Source of the DNA: Verrucomicrobiales bacterium
Lineage (GTDB): Bacteria; Verrucomicrobiota; Verrucomicrobiia; Verrucomicrobiales; DEV007
Length of the DNA stretch: 64,000 nucleotides
NCBI GenBank assembly: GCA_016795385.1
Contig: JAEUHI010000048.1
Location: 232,726-296,725 of the forward strand
Direction: 5' to 3'
Shown: one piece after another, positions 33,769-44,543 of the stretch
Layout: each line of letters begins with the position of its first letter
Position numbering within the stretch: the first letter of the stretch is position 1
Notes under the pieces: generated by a model
Told to the model about the DNA's origin: nothing
The model's database searches: none
The model's input: only the letters and a program-made list of their open reading frames with translations
Translations under genes and position numbers: made by a program

Positions 33769-35031
33769 ATGAAGACGCTCCCGTTGCTTTTACTCGCCGC
33801 CTTGGTTCCGGTCTCGTTCTCGAAAGCGAATTCATGGCCCGCCTGGCGCGGTGACCTTGCCGGATCGGGGATGACTGCGGAGACCGAACTCCCTCTCGAA
33901 TGGGGGAAAGAGAAAAACGTCCGCTGGCGGGTCGCCCTTCCCGAAGCGGGCAACTCCACACCCATCGTTCATGGCGACCGCATCTTTGTGACCCAGCCGG
34001 TCACTCCGGAGAAGTGGCGCGGTTTGATGTGCTTCGATCTGAAGGACGGCAAGCTCCTCTGGAAAAACGGCATCGTCTATGACAAGCCCGAGACGACCCA
34101 CAATACCAATCCGTATTGCTCACCCTCGCCGGCCACGGATGGAAAAATCGTTGTCACCGCCTACGGGTCCGCCGGTGTCGCCGCCTACGATTTCGATGGC
34201 AAACAGCTCTGGCATCGCGATCTCGGTCCGGTCGTGCACGAATGGGGTACTTCCAGCTCTCCCGTCCTCCACGGCGATCTCGCGATCATTTACCACGGTC
34301 CGGGCGAGGGGGCCGCGCTCTACGCGCTCAATAAAAACACCGGTGAGACGGTCTGGAAATGGGACGAGCCCAAGTGGGTCACCGGTCCCCGCACGGATGG
34401 CTTCGCTGGAAAGGATGACGGCATCATCGGGGCCTTCAGCACCCCGATCCTCGTGAAGGGCGGCGATCGCGATGAACTCGTGATGAGCTTCCCGATGGAG
34501 ATGAAGGCCTTTGATCCCAAGACCGGCGACATCCTGTGGACTTGTGCCGGGTTGAATCCGCTCGTCTATGCATCGCCCATCGCGGCGGGTGATATCGTTA
34601 TTGCCATGGGCGGCTACTACGGCAACTCCATCGCCGTGAAAACGGGCGGATCGGGCGACGTCACTGCTACCCACCGTCTCTGGCATGAAGTCCGTCATAA
34701 CGGCGGCATCGGCACAGGAGTCATCCACGGCGATTACTACTACTACGGCGGCAGCGTCGTCAGCTGTATGGAGATCAAAACCGGGAAGGAAGTCTGGAAA
34801 GCACGCCTCCCTGACGCCGGTGGTTCTTGGGGATCCTACCTTCTTTCAGGGGATCGCATCTATGCCCTGAGCCAGAAGGGCAGCACGGCCGTTTTCCGCG
34901 CCACTCCGGAAAAGCTCGAAGTGCTCGCCCAGAGCGACCTCGGCGAACATACGAATTCCTCGCCCGTGCCCGCCGGAAAGTCCCTCATCATTCGCACCCA
35001 CGAAGCGCTCTGGTGCATCGGAGGTGAGTGA
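33769..35031 (+). CDS. Secreted PQQ-like beta-propeller protein
   Basis: A 420-residue exported protein with signal MKTLPLLLLAALVPVS. Propeller repeats run throughout, with signature strands such as DGKLLWKNG, DGKQLWHRD, TGETVWKWD and TGDILWTCA. It is a paralogue of the 27013 gene, sharing the N-terminal W-P-A-W-R-G block. A 7-pair stem (33744-33750 with 33765-33771) includes its start codon. It lies 78 bases after the redoxin and may belong to the same operon. Its ligand is unknown. Confidence 0.85.
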   Translation: MKTLPLLLLAALVPVSFSKANSWPAWRGDLAGSGMTAETELPLEWGKEKNVRWRVALPEAGNSTPIVHGDRIFVTQPVTPEKWRGLMCFDLKDGKLLWKNGIVYDKPETTHNTNPYCSPSPATDGKIVVTAYGSAGVAAYDFDGKQLWHRDLGPVVHEWGTSSSPVLHGDLAIIYHGPGEGAALYALNKNTGETVWKWDEPKWVTGPRTDGFAGKDDGIIGAFSTPILVKGGDRDELVMSFPMEMKAFDPKTGDILWTCAGLNPLVYASPIAAGDIVIAMGGYYGNSIAVKTGGSGDVTATHRLWHEVRHNGGIGTGVIHGDYYYYGGSVVSCMEIKTGKEVWKARLPDAGGSWGSYLLSGDRIYALSQKGSTAVFRATPEKLEVLAQSDLGEHTNSSPVPAGKSLIIRTHEALWCIGGE

Positions 35032-35088
35032 TGTTGCCGCTGAGCGGGAAACGAGGGATCCCTTCCGCCATCATGCAGAAGCATCCGG

Positions 35089-35826
35089 CTATGGCTTCCG
35101 GGCTTCGAGCATCGACTTGACGCGGGCTTGCTCCTTCTCGAGGGCCGTTCCGGTCACCGGCATGGGTTCGAAAGCCGGGTCTGGCAGGATCGTTTCCGTC
35201 TTCGGTATCTCACGCCACCGCAAACGGCGGAACCAGACATCCTGCCCGTGGTCCTGCAGCCAGAGGTGGCCGCCACGACCCGTGAGGTCTCCGCCCCGAA
35301 TCCCGAGGAGATCGACATACCCTTTCCATTTCGGATCGGCATAATCGAAGGAAAGCACCCGTTCCTCGTTCAGCCAGTGTTCGATCACCGTGCCCTGGCA
35401 GAGGATGCGGGCCGTGTTCCACTCGCCGACCGGTCGCGTCGCGTCCTTCGACGGCGCCATGCAGAAAAAGAGCGAGGCCGCCGCCTGCCGGGCGTTTTCC
35501 CCGTAGGGGCTGCCCTGGTTGTCGAGCACCTGGTATTCGACCTGCCCCGGACGGTAATAGACGCCCGAGTTGCAACCCGCCGAGACCTTCCATTCGAACC
35601 GCAGCTCGAAGTCATCCGGCACCGTCGCCCCACGATAGGTCAACGATCCCCCTTTCGCCTTGCGGTAAAACGCACCGTCCTCGATCACCCAGTTTCCGGA
35701 ATGCTCCCATCCGGCGAAGGTCTCGCCATCGTACAAGGAAGAAAACCCGGGCTCCACGGATGGTTCGGCGGTCGCCCAAATCGCGACGAAAGAGAGGAGG
35801 AGGCCCAGAAGCGGAGTCGATTTCAT
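35089..35826 (-). CDS. Secreted DUF1080 protein
   Basis: A 245-residue exported protein with signal MKSTPLLGLLLSFVAI. The rest is a DUF1080 (3-keto-disaccharide hydrolase) beta-sandwich: F-S-S-L-Y-D-G-E-T-F-A-G-W near residue 28, then DGAFYRK, R-F-E-W-K-V-S-A-G-C-N-S-G-V, and late GRGGHLWLQDHG. The same domain ends the sulfatase at 11390. Such proteins are thought to act on or bind carbohydrates at the cell surface. A bidirectional-looking terminator at 35852-35880 separates it from tpsB. Confidence 0.85.
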   Translation of the reverse strand: MKSTPLLGLLLSFVAIWATAEPSVEPGFSSLYDGETFAGWEHSGNWVIEDGAFYRKAKGGSLTYRGATVPDDFELRFEWKVSAGCNSGVYYRPGQVEYQVLDNQGSPYGENARQAAASLFFCMAPSKDATRPVGEWNTARILCQGTVIEHWLNEERVLSFDYADPKWKGYVDLLGIRGGDLTGRGGHLWLQDHGQDVWFRRLRWREIPKTETILPDPAFEPMPVTGTALEKEQARVKSMLEARKP

Positions 35827-35851
35827 GAACGAGGTGACGAGGTTACCAACG

Positions 35852-35880
35852 AAAAAGGGCTCCCTCGGTGGAAGGAGCCC
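35852..35880 (-). terminator. Rho-independent terminator after the TpsB gene
   Basis: On the plus strand GGGCTCC (35857-35863) and GGAGCCC (35874-35880) are complementary around a 10-base loop, with AAAAA before them. Read on the minus strand this is a 7-base-pair GC stem followed by TTTTT, a good terminator just downstream of the 35910 stop codon. Confidence 0.8.
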
Positions 35881-35909
35881 CCTGAAAAATGATCTTCCGA
35901 CAACCGCGA

Positions 35910-37769
35910 TCAGAACGTGGCGGTCGCACCGATGTGGAAGCGGCCGGATTCGTCGGTCACGACATTCTCGGTGAAGACGGGGTAACCGTAGTCGACACGG
36001 AGCTTGAACCAGTCGCTGTAGTTCCAGCGGAGACCGACACCGACCGAACCGATTTGGTAGGAAGAAGGCTCACCGGGGAGGAGGTCTTCGTTGCCGAGGT
36101 TGGCGGCGTCAAAGAAGCCAAGAGCGCGGAGGCTGTCGGTCTCGTTTTCCCAGTCCCAGATACGGGCGAGCGACATTTCCGGGGTGTAGAGTTCGAAGGT
36201 TCCCCAAGCCCCGTGGTCGCCGCGTGCAACGCGCTGGTCGAAACCACGGACGGTGTCATAACCACCGGCGCCCAGCTGCTCGGAGGCCTGGAGGTTGCCA
36301 TTCGCATCTTGACCCTGCACCTTGAAGCGCATCGACCAATCTTCGTGGAGGCGACGCTGGTGCTCGAAGCTGGCGATCGCGTAGAAGTAATCCGAGGACG
36401 ATCCCGCCCGCGAGGACGCGAAGGCCGCATCGGAGTTGTGGTTGTTGAAGTCACCGGGCGACCAGACCCCGCGGATGTCGAACTGCGACACACCACGCTG
36501 GTGCTGGATGGTCTCGTTGTAGCCGAGGCTGAACTGGAAGATCTCGACCCGCGATCCGAAGAGCTGGATGTTGTTCAGGTTGCTGAAGTCGACGAATTCC
36601 AGGTTGTTGCCGTTCGACTTCCAGTCGAAGCCGAAGTCCATCTCACGCTGGCGGTTGGCGGTGCCATCGAGCGGGATGCTGTAGCGACCACTGAGCTGGA
36701 TGTTGTCGCCATCGGAATCGAGGGAGTTGCCTCCGCCCACCGGAATCGGGTCGGAATCAATGTCCACATACGAGGCGAGAACCGTGAACCAGTGACGCCA
36801 GGGAAGCGCCTGGGTGTAGACGAGGGAGTTCGCACGGACGTGCTCGAAGTCGAAGTCGCTGGTGAACTGGTAGCTCAGGCTGCGGTCCGGACCAAAAGCG
36901 TCGCCCATGTTGAAGCCGACGATGAAGCGGTCTTCACCGAGGTAATCCACGCCGGAGTCTTCATACCCGGTGTAGAACCAGTTCGCACGCGTCTGGTAGC
37001 TCTTGAGAATGATGTCGGTGGTCCCGAATTCGTAACCGGGCGCATAGACCATGTCGATCTTGCGGTAGGGGCTGCGGTTCACCCAGGAAAGATCACGAAG
37101 CACTTCGGAGGCACGGATCACTTCACCCTTCTTCACGCGCATCTGGCTGCGGATGAATTCCTCGGTATCGGCGTCAACGCCTTCCACGCGGATGCGGGCG
37201 AGTTCGGATTCGATCACAACGAGCTGGACGACACCGGAAGTAATATCCTGCTCGGGAATGAGCACGTCGACGACGGGACGGTCGCCTTCGCGGTAGGCGA
37301 CGATCACGTCCTTCACCATCTGATCGAGCGATCCGAGCGAGACGGGCTGGCCGATGTAGCTCTGGAGGACCAAGCCGACCTGACGGGGGAAGTTTTCGAA
37401 ATCATGCCAGATCCCTTCGACACCGGGCCATCCATCGGGGCGCACATCGCCGGGGCGCGGCAGGAGGACCACGCCGAGGAGCTGATTGACGAGGTATTCG
37501 TCTTCGGAACTGCCGCCACCGACACCTTTACCGGCACCATTGTCGATGTGGAAACGTCCGAGCTTGTCCACCTTCAAGGGGCCTTCACCGCCACCGGAAT
37601 CAAGGACAGAGCGCGTCTCCTGCACCTTCATTTGCGTGGTCGGAGGAAGAACGTCGAGAAGGATCTCCGTGCCATATTGGTCCGTGACCGTCTGCTGGGC
37701 GTGCGAAACACCCATCAAACTGGCCGCCACGAAGGCACTGATTCCGGTCGTAAGAAGTTGGATTCTCAT
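35910..37769 (-). CDS. Two-partner-secretion outer-membrane transporter (TpsB/FhaC-like)
   Basis: A 619-residue outer-membrane protein with signal MRIQLLTTGISAFVA, starting at 37769 rather than at 37814. A Pro-rich linker is followed by POTRA-like domains (about residues 130-270, with VVIESELARIRVEGV), then a beta-barrel. The barrel ends in phenylalanine and contains the YDTVRGFDQRV loop, the VRGF motif diagnostic of TpsB/ShlB transporters. Such proteins secrete a large TpsA exoprotein. No TpsA gene is next to it, which is unusual. Promoter region shared with tatD, with a palindrome at 37819-37832. Confidence 0.88.
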   Translation of the reverse strand: MRIQLLTTGISAFVAASLMGVSHAQQTVTDQYGTEILLDVLPPTTQMKVQETRSVLDSGGGEGPLKVDKLGRFHIDNGAGKGVGGGSSEDEYLVNQLLGVVLLPRPGDVRPDGWPGVEGIWHDFENFPRQVGLVLQSYIGQPVSLGSLDQMVKDVIVAYREGDRPVVDVLIPEQDITSGVVQLVVIESELARIRVEGVDADTEEFIRSQMRVKKGEVIRASEVLRDLSWVNRSPYRKIDMVYAPGYEFGTTDIILKSYQTRANWFYTGYEDSGVDYLGEDRFIVGFNMGDAFGPDRSLSYQFTSDFDFEHVRANSLVYTQALPWRHWFTVLASYVDIDSDPIPVGGGNSLDSDGDNIQLSGRYSIPLDGTANRQREMDFGFDWKSNGNNLEFVDFSNLNNIQLFGSRVEIFQFSLGYNETIQHQRGVSQFDIRGVWSPGDFNNHNSDAAFASSRAGSSSDYFYAIASFEHQRRLHEDWSMRFKVQGQDANGNLQASEQLGAGGYDTVRGFDQRVARGDHGAWGTFELYTPEMSLARIWDWENETDSLRALGFFDAANLGNEDLLPGEPSSYQIGSVGVGLRWNYSDWFKLRVDYGYPVFTENVVTDESGRFHIGATATF

Positions 37770-37818
37770 CAGATTCAAACAGTCGCGGCCCGTTGATACC
37801 GCTCCACAAGTCAATCGC

Positions 37819-37832
37819 TTAACACACGTTAA
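37819..37832. promoter_or_regulatory. Palindrome in the tpsB-tatD divergent promoter region
   Basis: TTAAC-ACAC-GTTAA is a perfect inverted repeat in the 141-base gap between the divergent tpsB and tatD genes. It is a plausible operator for one or both genes, but no matching regulator is known from this window. Confidence 0.4.
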
Positions 37833-37910
37833 AAGGGTTGAAAACGCTTTTTTCAGATTTTTTTCGGGTGTCCGGCATTCGGTCGGATGCTACAAGGGGA
37901 TCGCGACGAG

Positions 37911-38759
37911 ATGAAAGAAAAATCTGAAGTTTTTTTGACCGATACCCACGCCCACCTCGCCTCGGCCCGGTTCCAGGGCGAAATCGAGGGCGTTTTGGCC
38001 CGTTCGCGCGAGGCGGGAGTGGGCCGGATCATCTCCATCTCCTGTGATTTGGAGGACGTTACGGCCAATCTGGCGCTCGCCTCGACCCATCCCGGGGTCT
38101 TTGCGACAGCCGGGATCCACCCCTGCTATGTCCACGAACCCGGCCCGGAGGGCTGGCGGGACTCCCTCCGCGCCCTCGCCGCCCGCCCGGAAATCGTCGC
38201 CATCGGCGAAATCGGGCTCGACTATTATCATCCGCCGGAGGACGGCAGCGAGGTGACGGTTTGGCGCGGGCTGCAGGAGTCGATCTTCGAAGAAATGCTG
38301 CAACTGGCTCAGGATCTCAAACTCCCGGCCGTGATCCACTCGCGCGAGAGCACGCCCGCGGTCCTCGCAGTGCTCGGCCGTTTTCCCGAAGTGAAGGCCG
38401 TGCTGCATTGTTTCACTGGTTCGCCGGAAGAGGCCGAGAAGGCGCTTGCGGCGGGTCATTTTCTCTCCTTTACCGGAGTGATTACCTATCCGAAAGCCGA
38501 CGACGTGAGGGCGACCGCGGCGGTGGTGCCGCTCGACCGTCTCATGATCGAGACCGATGCCCCCTACCTCGCTCCCGTCCCCTTCCGCGGCAAATCCTGC
38601 GAACCGGGCATGGTGCGGCATACCTGCCAGCGCCTCGCGGAGGTCCACGGACTGTCGCCGGACGAGATGGCACAGGTCACTTCGGCGAACGCCGAGCGAT
38701 TTTTCGCCCTTTCCGGCCCCCTCCTCGGCGCGGGCGCGGCCGTCGGCCTGGAAGGATGA
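37911..38759 (+). CDS. tatD: TatD family metal-dependent hydrolase
   Basis: A 282-residue TatD family protein starting at MKEKSEVFLTDTHAHL; a start at 37887 would add 8 residues without homology. Metal ligands are seen in D-T-H-A-H near residue 10-14, GEIGLDYY near residue 105-112, VIHSRES near 140-146, VLHCFTGS near 165-172 and ETDAPYL near 217-223. TatD proteins act as 3'-5' exonucleases or D-amino acyl-tRNA deacylases in some bacteria. It is divergent from tpsB and lies upstream of the small gene at 38829 and ligA. Confidence 0.9.
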   Translation: MKEKSEVFLTDTHAHLASARFQGEIEGVLARSREAGVGRIISISCDLEDVTANLALASTHPGVFATAGIHPCYVHEPGPEGWRDSLRALAARPEIVAIGEIGLDYYHPPEDGSEVTVWRGLQESIFEEMLQLAQDLKLPAVIHSRESTPAVLAVLGRFPEVKAVLHCFTGSPEEAEKALAAGHFLSFTGVITYPKADDVRATAAVVPLDRLMIETDAPYLAPVPFRGKSCEPGMVRHTCQRLAEVHGLSPDEMAQVTSANAERFFALSGPLLGAGAAVGLEG

Positions 38760-38828
38760 GGGTTGCGCCCAAGGCGAAGGCGTGGTTCCTTAAGCCTTGG
38801 AAGTTCAACCCCTTCCTCCCGAACCGCC

Positions 38829-41237
<2,409 letters not shown>

Positions 41238-41243
41238 CTACGG

Positions 41244-41558
41244 TCACTCGTGGTTCCGGTCGCCGTTCCGCTCAGGCGAGCGATCGACCTGTTTGGCGAC
41301 TTCTTCCTCGAGCCGCTCGGCGAGCCACTGCTTGATCATGCTCTGGTAATTCAAATAGCGGTGCCTCGCGAGCCGCTTGATCCGGCTGAGCATCTGGGGA
41401 TCAAAACGCAGGGTGATCGTCGTCGATTCGCGCACCGTCTGACGCTGGATCGCGGCATTCATCAGGCGGGGGTCCAGGGAATGCGACGCCCAGAAGGCCG
41501 CCTCATCCTTTTCGTCCTCAAAGTCAGGGATCTGATTCCAGCGGTCGACGATGTTCAC
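41244..41558 (-). CDS. brnA: BrnA-like antitoxin (ribbon-helix-helix)
   Basis: A 104-residue protein with an acidic N-terminal part and a C-terminal CopG/ribbon-helix-helix segment (TITLRFDPQMLSRIKRLARHRYLNYQSMIKQWLAERL), the DNA-binding and dimerisation module of BrnA. The N-terminal EAAFWASHSLD is also typical. It follows brnT by 36 bases on the same strand. BrnA neutralises BrnT and represses its own promoter. The paired IR at 41996 lies upstream of the pair. Confidence 0.85.
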   Translation of the reverse strand: MNIVDRWNQIPDFEDEKDEAAFWASHSLDPRLMNAAIQRQTVRESTTITLRFDPQMLSRIKRLARHRYLNYQSMIKQWLAERLEEEVAKQVDRSPERNGDRNHE

Positions 41559-41594
41559 GGGGCAAAGAGGGTTGAGTCGGAGAGCAAGGAGGGT

Positions 41595-41873
41595 TCAAAG
41601 CCACTCGGCGTTTTTACGCTCGTAGAAGGTAATCTCATCCTCGGTCATTTCTCGACAAAGGATCACGCGATACCGCTTTCCATCCGTCCAGAAGACGGAA
41701 AAGAGGAAGCGGTTGTTGATGGTCTTCCCGAGATTGAAATAGCGGGCCTCGGCCGAGACTCCGTCGTGCTCCGGGAGCAAACGGATGGAGAAAGGATCCT
41801 CGAAAACCTCCTCCACCTCGCGAGGCGTGATTTTCTTCAGGTCGAAATGGCAATCAATCCAGTCGAAGTCCAT
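41595..41873 (-). CDS. brnT: BrnT-like ribonuclease toxin
   Basis: A 92-residue RelE/BrnT-fold protein. It opens with an F-D-W-I segment, has the ARYFNLGKTINNRFLFSVFW region typical of BrnT and ends with RYRVILCREMTEDEITFYERKNAEW, which holds the conserved Arg residues of the active surface. BrnT is a translation-inhibiting mRNase kept in check by BrnA. It is the first gene of the pair, the normal brnT-brnA order. The start has no Shine-Dalgarno motif. Confidence 0.85.
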   Translation of the reverse strand: MDFDWIDCHFDLKKITPREVEEVFEDPFSIRLLPEHDGVSAEARYFNLGKTINNRFLFSVFWTDGKRYRVILCREMTEDEITFYERKNAEWL

Positions 41874-41995
41874 GGGCGGGGGCGGTCGTGGCGAATCGGG
41901 CCGAACCGGCGGCGTTTCGACACGCCAAGCTAGAGGTTCGACTCAGGAAATCAATCCGCGAAAGCGCGCATTTCCGTGAATGTCGCGGCCCCGTG

Positions 41996-42015
41996 TGAAA
42001 TTTCCATAAATTTCA
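41996..42015. promoter_or_regulatory. Inverted repeat between brnT and a lipoprotein gene
   Basis: TGAAATTT (41996-42003) and AAATTTCA (42008-42015) form a perfect 8-base inverted repeat with a 4-base spacer, in the gap between the divergent brnT and the 42060 gene. It may be the BrnA operator or part of the lipoprotein promoter. Either way the pairing looks deliberate in a GC-rich genome. Confidence 0.4.
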
Positions 42016-42059
42016 GCTTTCCTAATGTTTAAATTCTGGTAATAAGTCCTAACCCTGCG

Positions 42060-42653
42060 ATGCGACGGCTCTCCCTGCTGCTTCCCATGATCCTGGCAGT
42101 CTCTTGTCAGGGAGTGAAGCCGTATGCTCCCCTGCCCCAACAGGCGCGTGTCGAGAGTGTCGAGGTGGAGGTCCGCTCGTTCGAGGGTCGCCCCGAGGCT
42201 TATGCCATCGTCAAGGGCCGGCTCTCCACCAGTGCCGCCCAGCTCATCGACGCTCGTCAGTCGCGGGTGGAGCGGTCGTTGGTGATCGAGGTGCTCGAAC
42301 AGACCCCGCGGGGCGCGAATCTGCTGCCCGATCTCACGGAAGCCCCCCCATTCGAAAAGCGCATCCCCATCGAGATCCTCGGTCTCGAGCCCGGTCCCTG
42401 CCTCCTCTATGTCAATGGGATCGCGACCAGCTTTGAGATCCCCCCGCTGCAGGCGGGGCTGGTCTCCGAGACTCCCGGACCCGCCACCTACGCGCCGACC
42501 GTGACCTTGGTGGATGAGTTCATCCCGATCGAAGACGCCGTGCCGGGCACAGCGTTGCCGGGCGCCGTCATCCCTCCCCTGCCAACGCAGCATGGCGGGT
42601 ATCCCGCCCCCGTCGCCACACCGATCCCGGGAGGCGGGGGCACGTCTTTCTGA
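42060..42653 (+). CDS. Putative lipoprotein, unknown function
   Basis: A 197-residue protein with a lipobox (LAVSCQG) giving lipid-modified Cys16. Residues about 30-115 are beta-rich; the last third is Pro-rich with PTQHGG and PAPVATPIPGGGG. No family is recognised. It is the first gene of a series with the thioredoxin-like gene downstream (75 bases later, with a strong hairpin between). It is probably in the outer membrane or periplasm. Function unknown. Confidence 0.65.
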   Translation: MRRLSLLLPMILAVSCQGVKPYAPLPQQARVESVEVEVRSFEGRPEAYAIVKGRLSTSAAQLIDARQSRVERSLVIEVLEQTPRGANLLPDLTEAPPFEKRIPIEILGLEPGPCLLYVNGIATSFEIPPLQAGLVSETPGPATYAPTVTLVDEFIPIEDAVPGTALPGAVIPPLPTQHGGYPAPVATPIPGGGGTSF

Positions 42654-42677
42654 AAGAAAAATCTGCAAGCTTTTGCT

Positions 42678-42727
42678 GCGGAATCGTCCAAGGTGGGAAC
42701 GCAGATTCCAACCCCACCTGATTCCGC
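42678..42727 (+). promoter_or_regulatory. Long hairpin directly abutting the TlpA-like start codon
   Basis: GCGGAATC (42678-42685) pairs with GATTCCGC (42720-42727), and inside it AGGTGGG (42691-42697) pairs with CCCACCT (42713-42719), leaving a 5-base bulge and a 15-base loop. The stem ends on the base before the ATG at 42728. It has 15 pairs and could block translation initiation or end the upstream lipoprotein transcript; there is no T-run, so the first is more likely. Confidence 0.6.
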
Positions 42728-43591
42728 ATGAAAACCACGCTTCTTTCCCTCTCTCTCGTCGCCGCCCTTGGCCTGCCTGCCTTCGCCGAGACGGCGCTGG
42801 ATATCGCCACGAATTTCGATCAGCAAAAGATCACGGCACTGAAGGCCTATCTGGAGAAGAACCCCGAGGCGGAGGACAAGGATCGCGCCCTCTCGATGAT
42901 CATCGAGGCCCATCTCGGTCTCGGTGACTTCGCCCCGGTGCCCGATCTCCTGACCCAGCGCTACGAGAGCCTCGAGAAAGGCGAAGCCGCCGACCTCGAC
43001 CTCATCATCGGCGAGATCGTCCAGCCCATGGTCGAATCGAGCATCGTCTCCAACCAGCGCGACAAAGCCAAAGCGCTCGTCACCAAACTGAAGTCCGATT
43101 TCGCCTCCCACCCGGCCGGTGATCAGATTTCCCAAGTCGTCGATCAGATCGGCGCCGATCTTTTCCTCCCCGGCGTCGGTGATGAGATGAAAATCGCCTT
43201 CACCGACCTCGCCGGCAAGGAAGTCGATCTCGCGAAGATGACCGACAAGGTCGTCCTCGTCGATTTCTGGGCGACCTGGTGTGGACCCTGTGTCGCCGAG
43301 ATGCCGAACGTCATCGCCGCATACGACAAATACAAGGAGAAGGGCTTCGAAGTGATCGGCATCTCCCTCGACGAGGACAAGGCCGCCGTTGAAAAATTCG
43401 TCGCCGACAACAAGATGACCTGGTCGCAGTATTTTGACGGCAAGGGCTGGGAGAACGAACTCGCCCAGCACTTCGGCATCAGCGGCATCCCCGCGACCTT
43501 CCTCGTCGGCAAAGGCGGCAAGATCGTCGCCTCAAATCTCCGGGGCGAAGAACTCGAGGCCGCCATTGAAAAGGCGCTCGGCGGTGAGTGA
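42728..43591 (+). CDS. Secreted TlpA/ResA-like thioredoxin
   Basis: A 287-residue exported protein with signal MKTTLLSLSLVAALG. Residues about 25-150 are helical, and the C-terminal half is a thioredoxin fold with the active site WCGPC at 184-188 (Cys185, Cys188) and a cis-Pro at GIPATF. It fits the TlpA/ResA group that reduces disulfides in the periplasm, for example during cytochrome c maturation. A very stable hairpin occupies the whole leader next to the start. trpA follows 110 bases downstream, with no obvious functional link. Confidence 0.88.
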   Translation: MKTTLLSLSLVAALGLPAFAETALDIATNFDQQKITALKAYLEKNPEAEDKDRALSMIIEAHLGLGDFAPVPDLLTQRYESLEKGEAADLDLIIGEIVQPMVESSIVSNQRDKAKALVTKLKSDFASHPAGDQISQVVDQIGADLFLPGVGDEMKIAFTDLAGKEVDLAKMTDKVVLVDFWATWCGPCVAEMPNVIAAYDKYKEKGFEVIGISLDEDKAAVEKFVADNKMTWSQYFDGKGWENELAQHFGISGIPATFLVGKGGKIVASNLRGEELEAAIEKALGGE

Positions 43592-43701
43592 ACCGCACAC
43601 TCCGCCATCCTCTTGAAGACGGCGCGTTGCCCCGACGCGCCGTTTTGTTTGATTCCGCTTTCCCCGCCGCCAAATCCGGCGATAATGGCGGGCTCCGTCC
43701 C

Positions 43702-44511
43702 ATGACCTCCGAAAACCGCATTGATCAACGTTTTGCCGCCCTCAAGGAAGCCGGTCAGCCGGCCTTTGTCGCCTATGTCAGCGCGGGCGATCCGGACATG
43801 GACCGCTCGCTCGAAATCCTCTTCGCCCTGGAACGCGCGGGAGCCGATGTCATCGAGCTGGGCGTGCCGTTTTCCGACCCCATGGCGGACGGTATCGTCA
43901 ACCAGATGGCCGCCCACCGCGCCCTCGAAGCCGGGGCAACGACCCACAAGGTGCTCGACCTGATCCGGAAATTCCGCGAACGCTCCGAGACGCCCGTCGT
44001 CCTCTTCACCTATCTCAATCCCATCTACAGCTACGGTTTCGCGAAGTTCCACGATGACGCCGCCGCTGCCGGGGCCGATGGGGTGCTGCTCCTCGACCTA
44101 CCGCCGGATGAAGCCTCGCTCAACAGTGAGCTCACCGAGAGCGGCTCGCTCCGGCATATCCGCCTGATCGCTCCGACGACACCGGCGGACCGGATCCCGA
44201 AACTGGCCGCCGCGGCCGAAGGTTTCATCTATTATGTCTCGCGCGAGGGTGTCACCGGCACCCAGACGGCGCTCGCCGAAGGCATCGCGGAGAATGTGGC
44301 GGCGATCAAGGCGCACACCGACGTCCCTGTTGCGGTCGGGTTCGGCATTTCCACGCCGGCCCAGGCCGCAGAGGTCGGAAAGGCCGCCGATGGAGTCGTC
44401 GTGGGCAGTGCGATCGTCCGCATCATCGAGCAAAACGGGAGTTCGCCGGACGTCGCCGCGAAGGTGGAGGCCTTCGTCAAACCGCTTGTGGACGCCGCCA
44501 AGTCGGTCTAA
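43702..44511 (+). CDS. trpA: Tryptophan synthase alpha subunit
   Basis: A 269-residue TIM-barrel protein. The catalytic Glu and Asp are in VIELGVPFSDPMADG, and later blocks YLNPIYSYGF, DLPPDE and YYVSREGVTGTQT are diagnostic. It converts indole-3-glycerol phosphate to indole and glyceraldehyde 3-phosphate. I start at MTSENRIDQRF; a longer start at 43588 lacks support. No trpB is next to it, so it is separated from the trp operon. It is the first gene of a tight run of biosynthetic genes (dapF 32 bases later). Confidence 0.96.
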   Translation: MTSENRIDQRFAALKEAGQPAFVAYVSAGDPDMDRSLEILFALERAGADVIELGVPFSDPMADGIVNQMAAHRALEAGATTHKVLDLIRKFRERSETPVVLFTYLNPIYSYGFAKFHDDAAAAGADGVLLLDLPPDEASLNSELTESGSLRHIRLIAPTTPADRIPKLAAAAEGFIYYVSREGVTGTQTALAEGIAENVAAIKAHTDVPVAVGFGISTPAQAAEVGKAADGVVVGSAIVRIIEQNGSSPDVAAKVEAFVKPLVDAAKSV

Positions 44512-44543
44512 TCTGCGCCCCCTCACCCCCTTCCGAATCCGCC

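Noticed and set aside
38773..38806. CCAAGGC and GCCTTGG inverted repeat after tatD
   Set aside because: It has a long loop and no T-run, so calling it a terminator is not supported.
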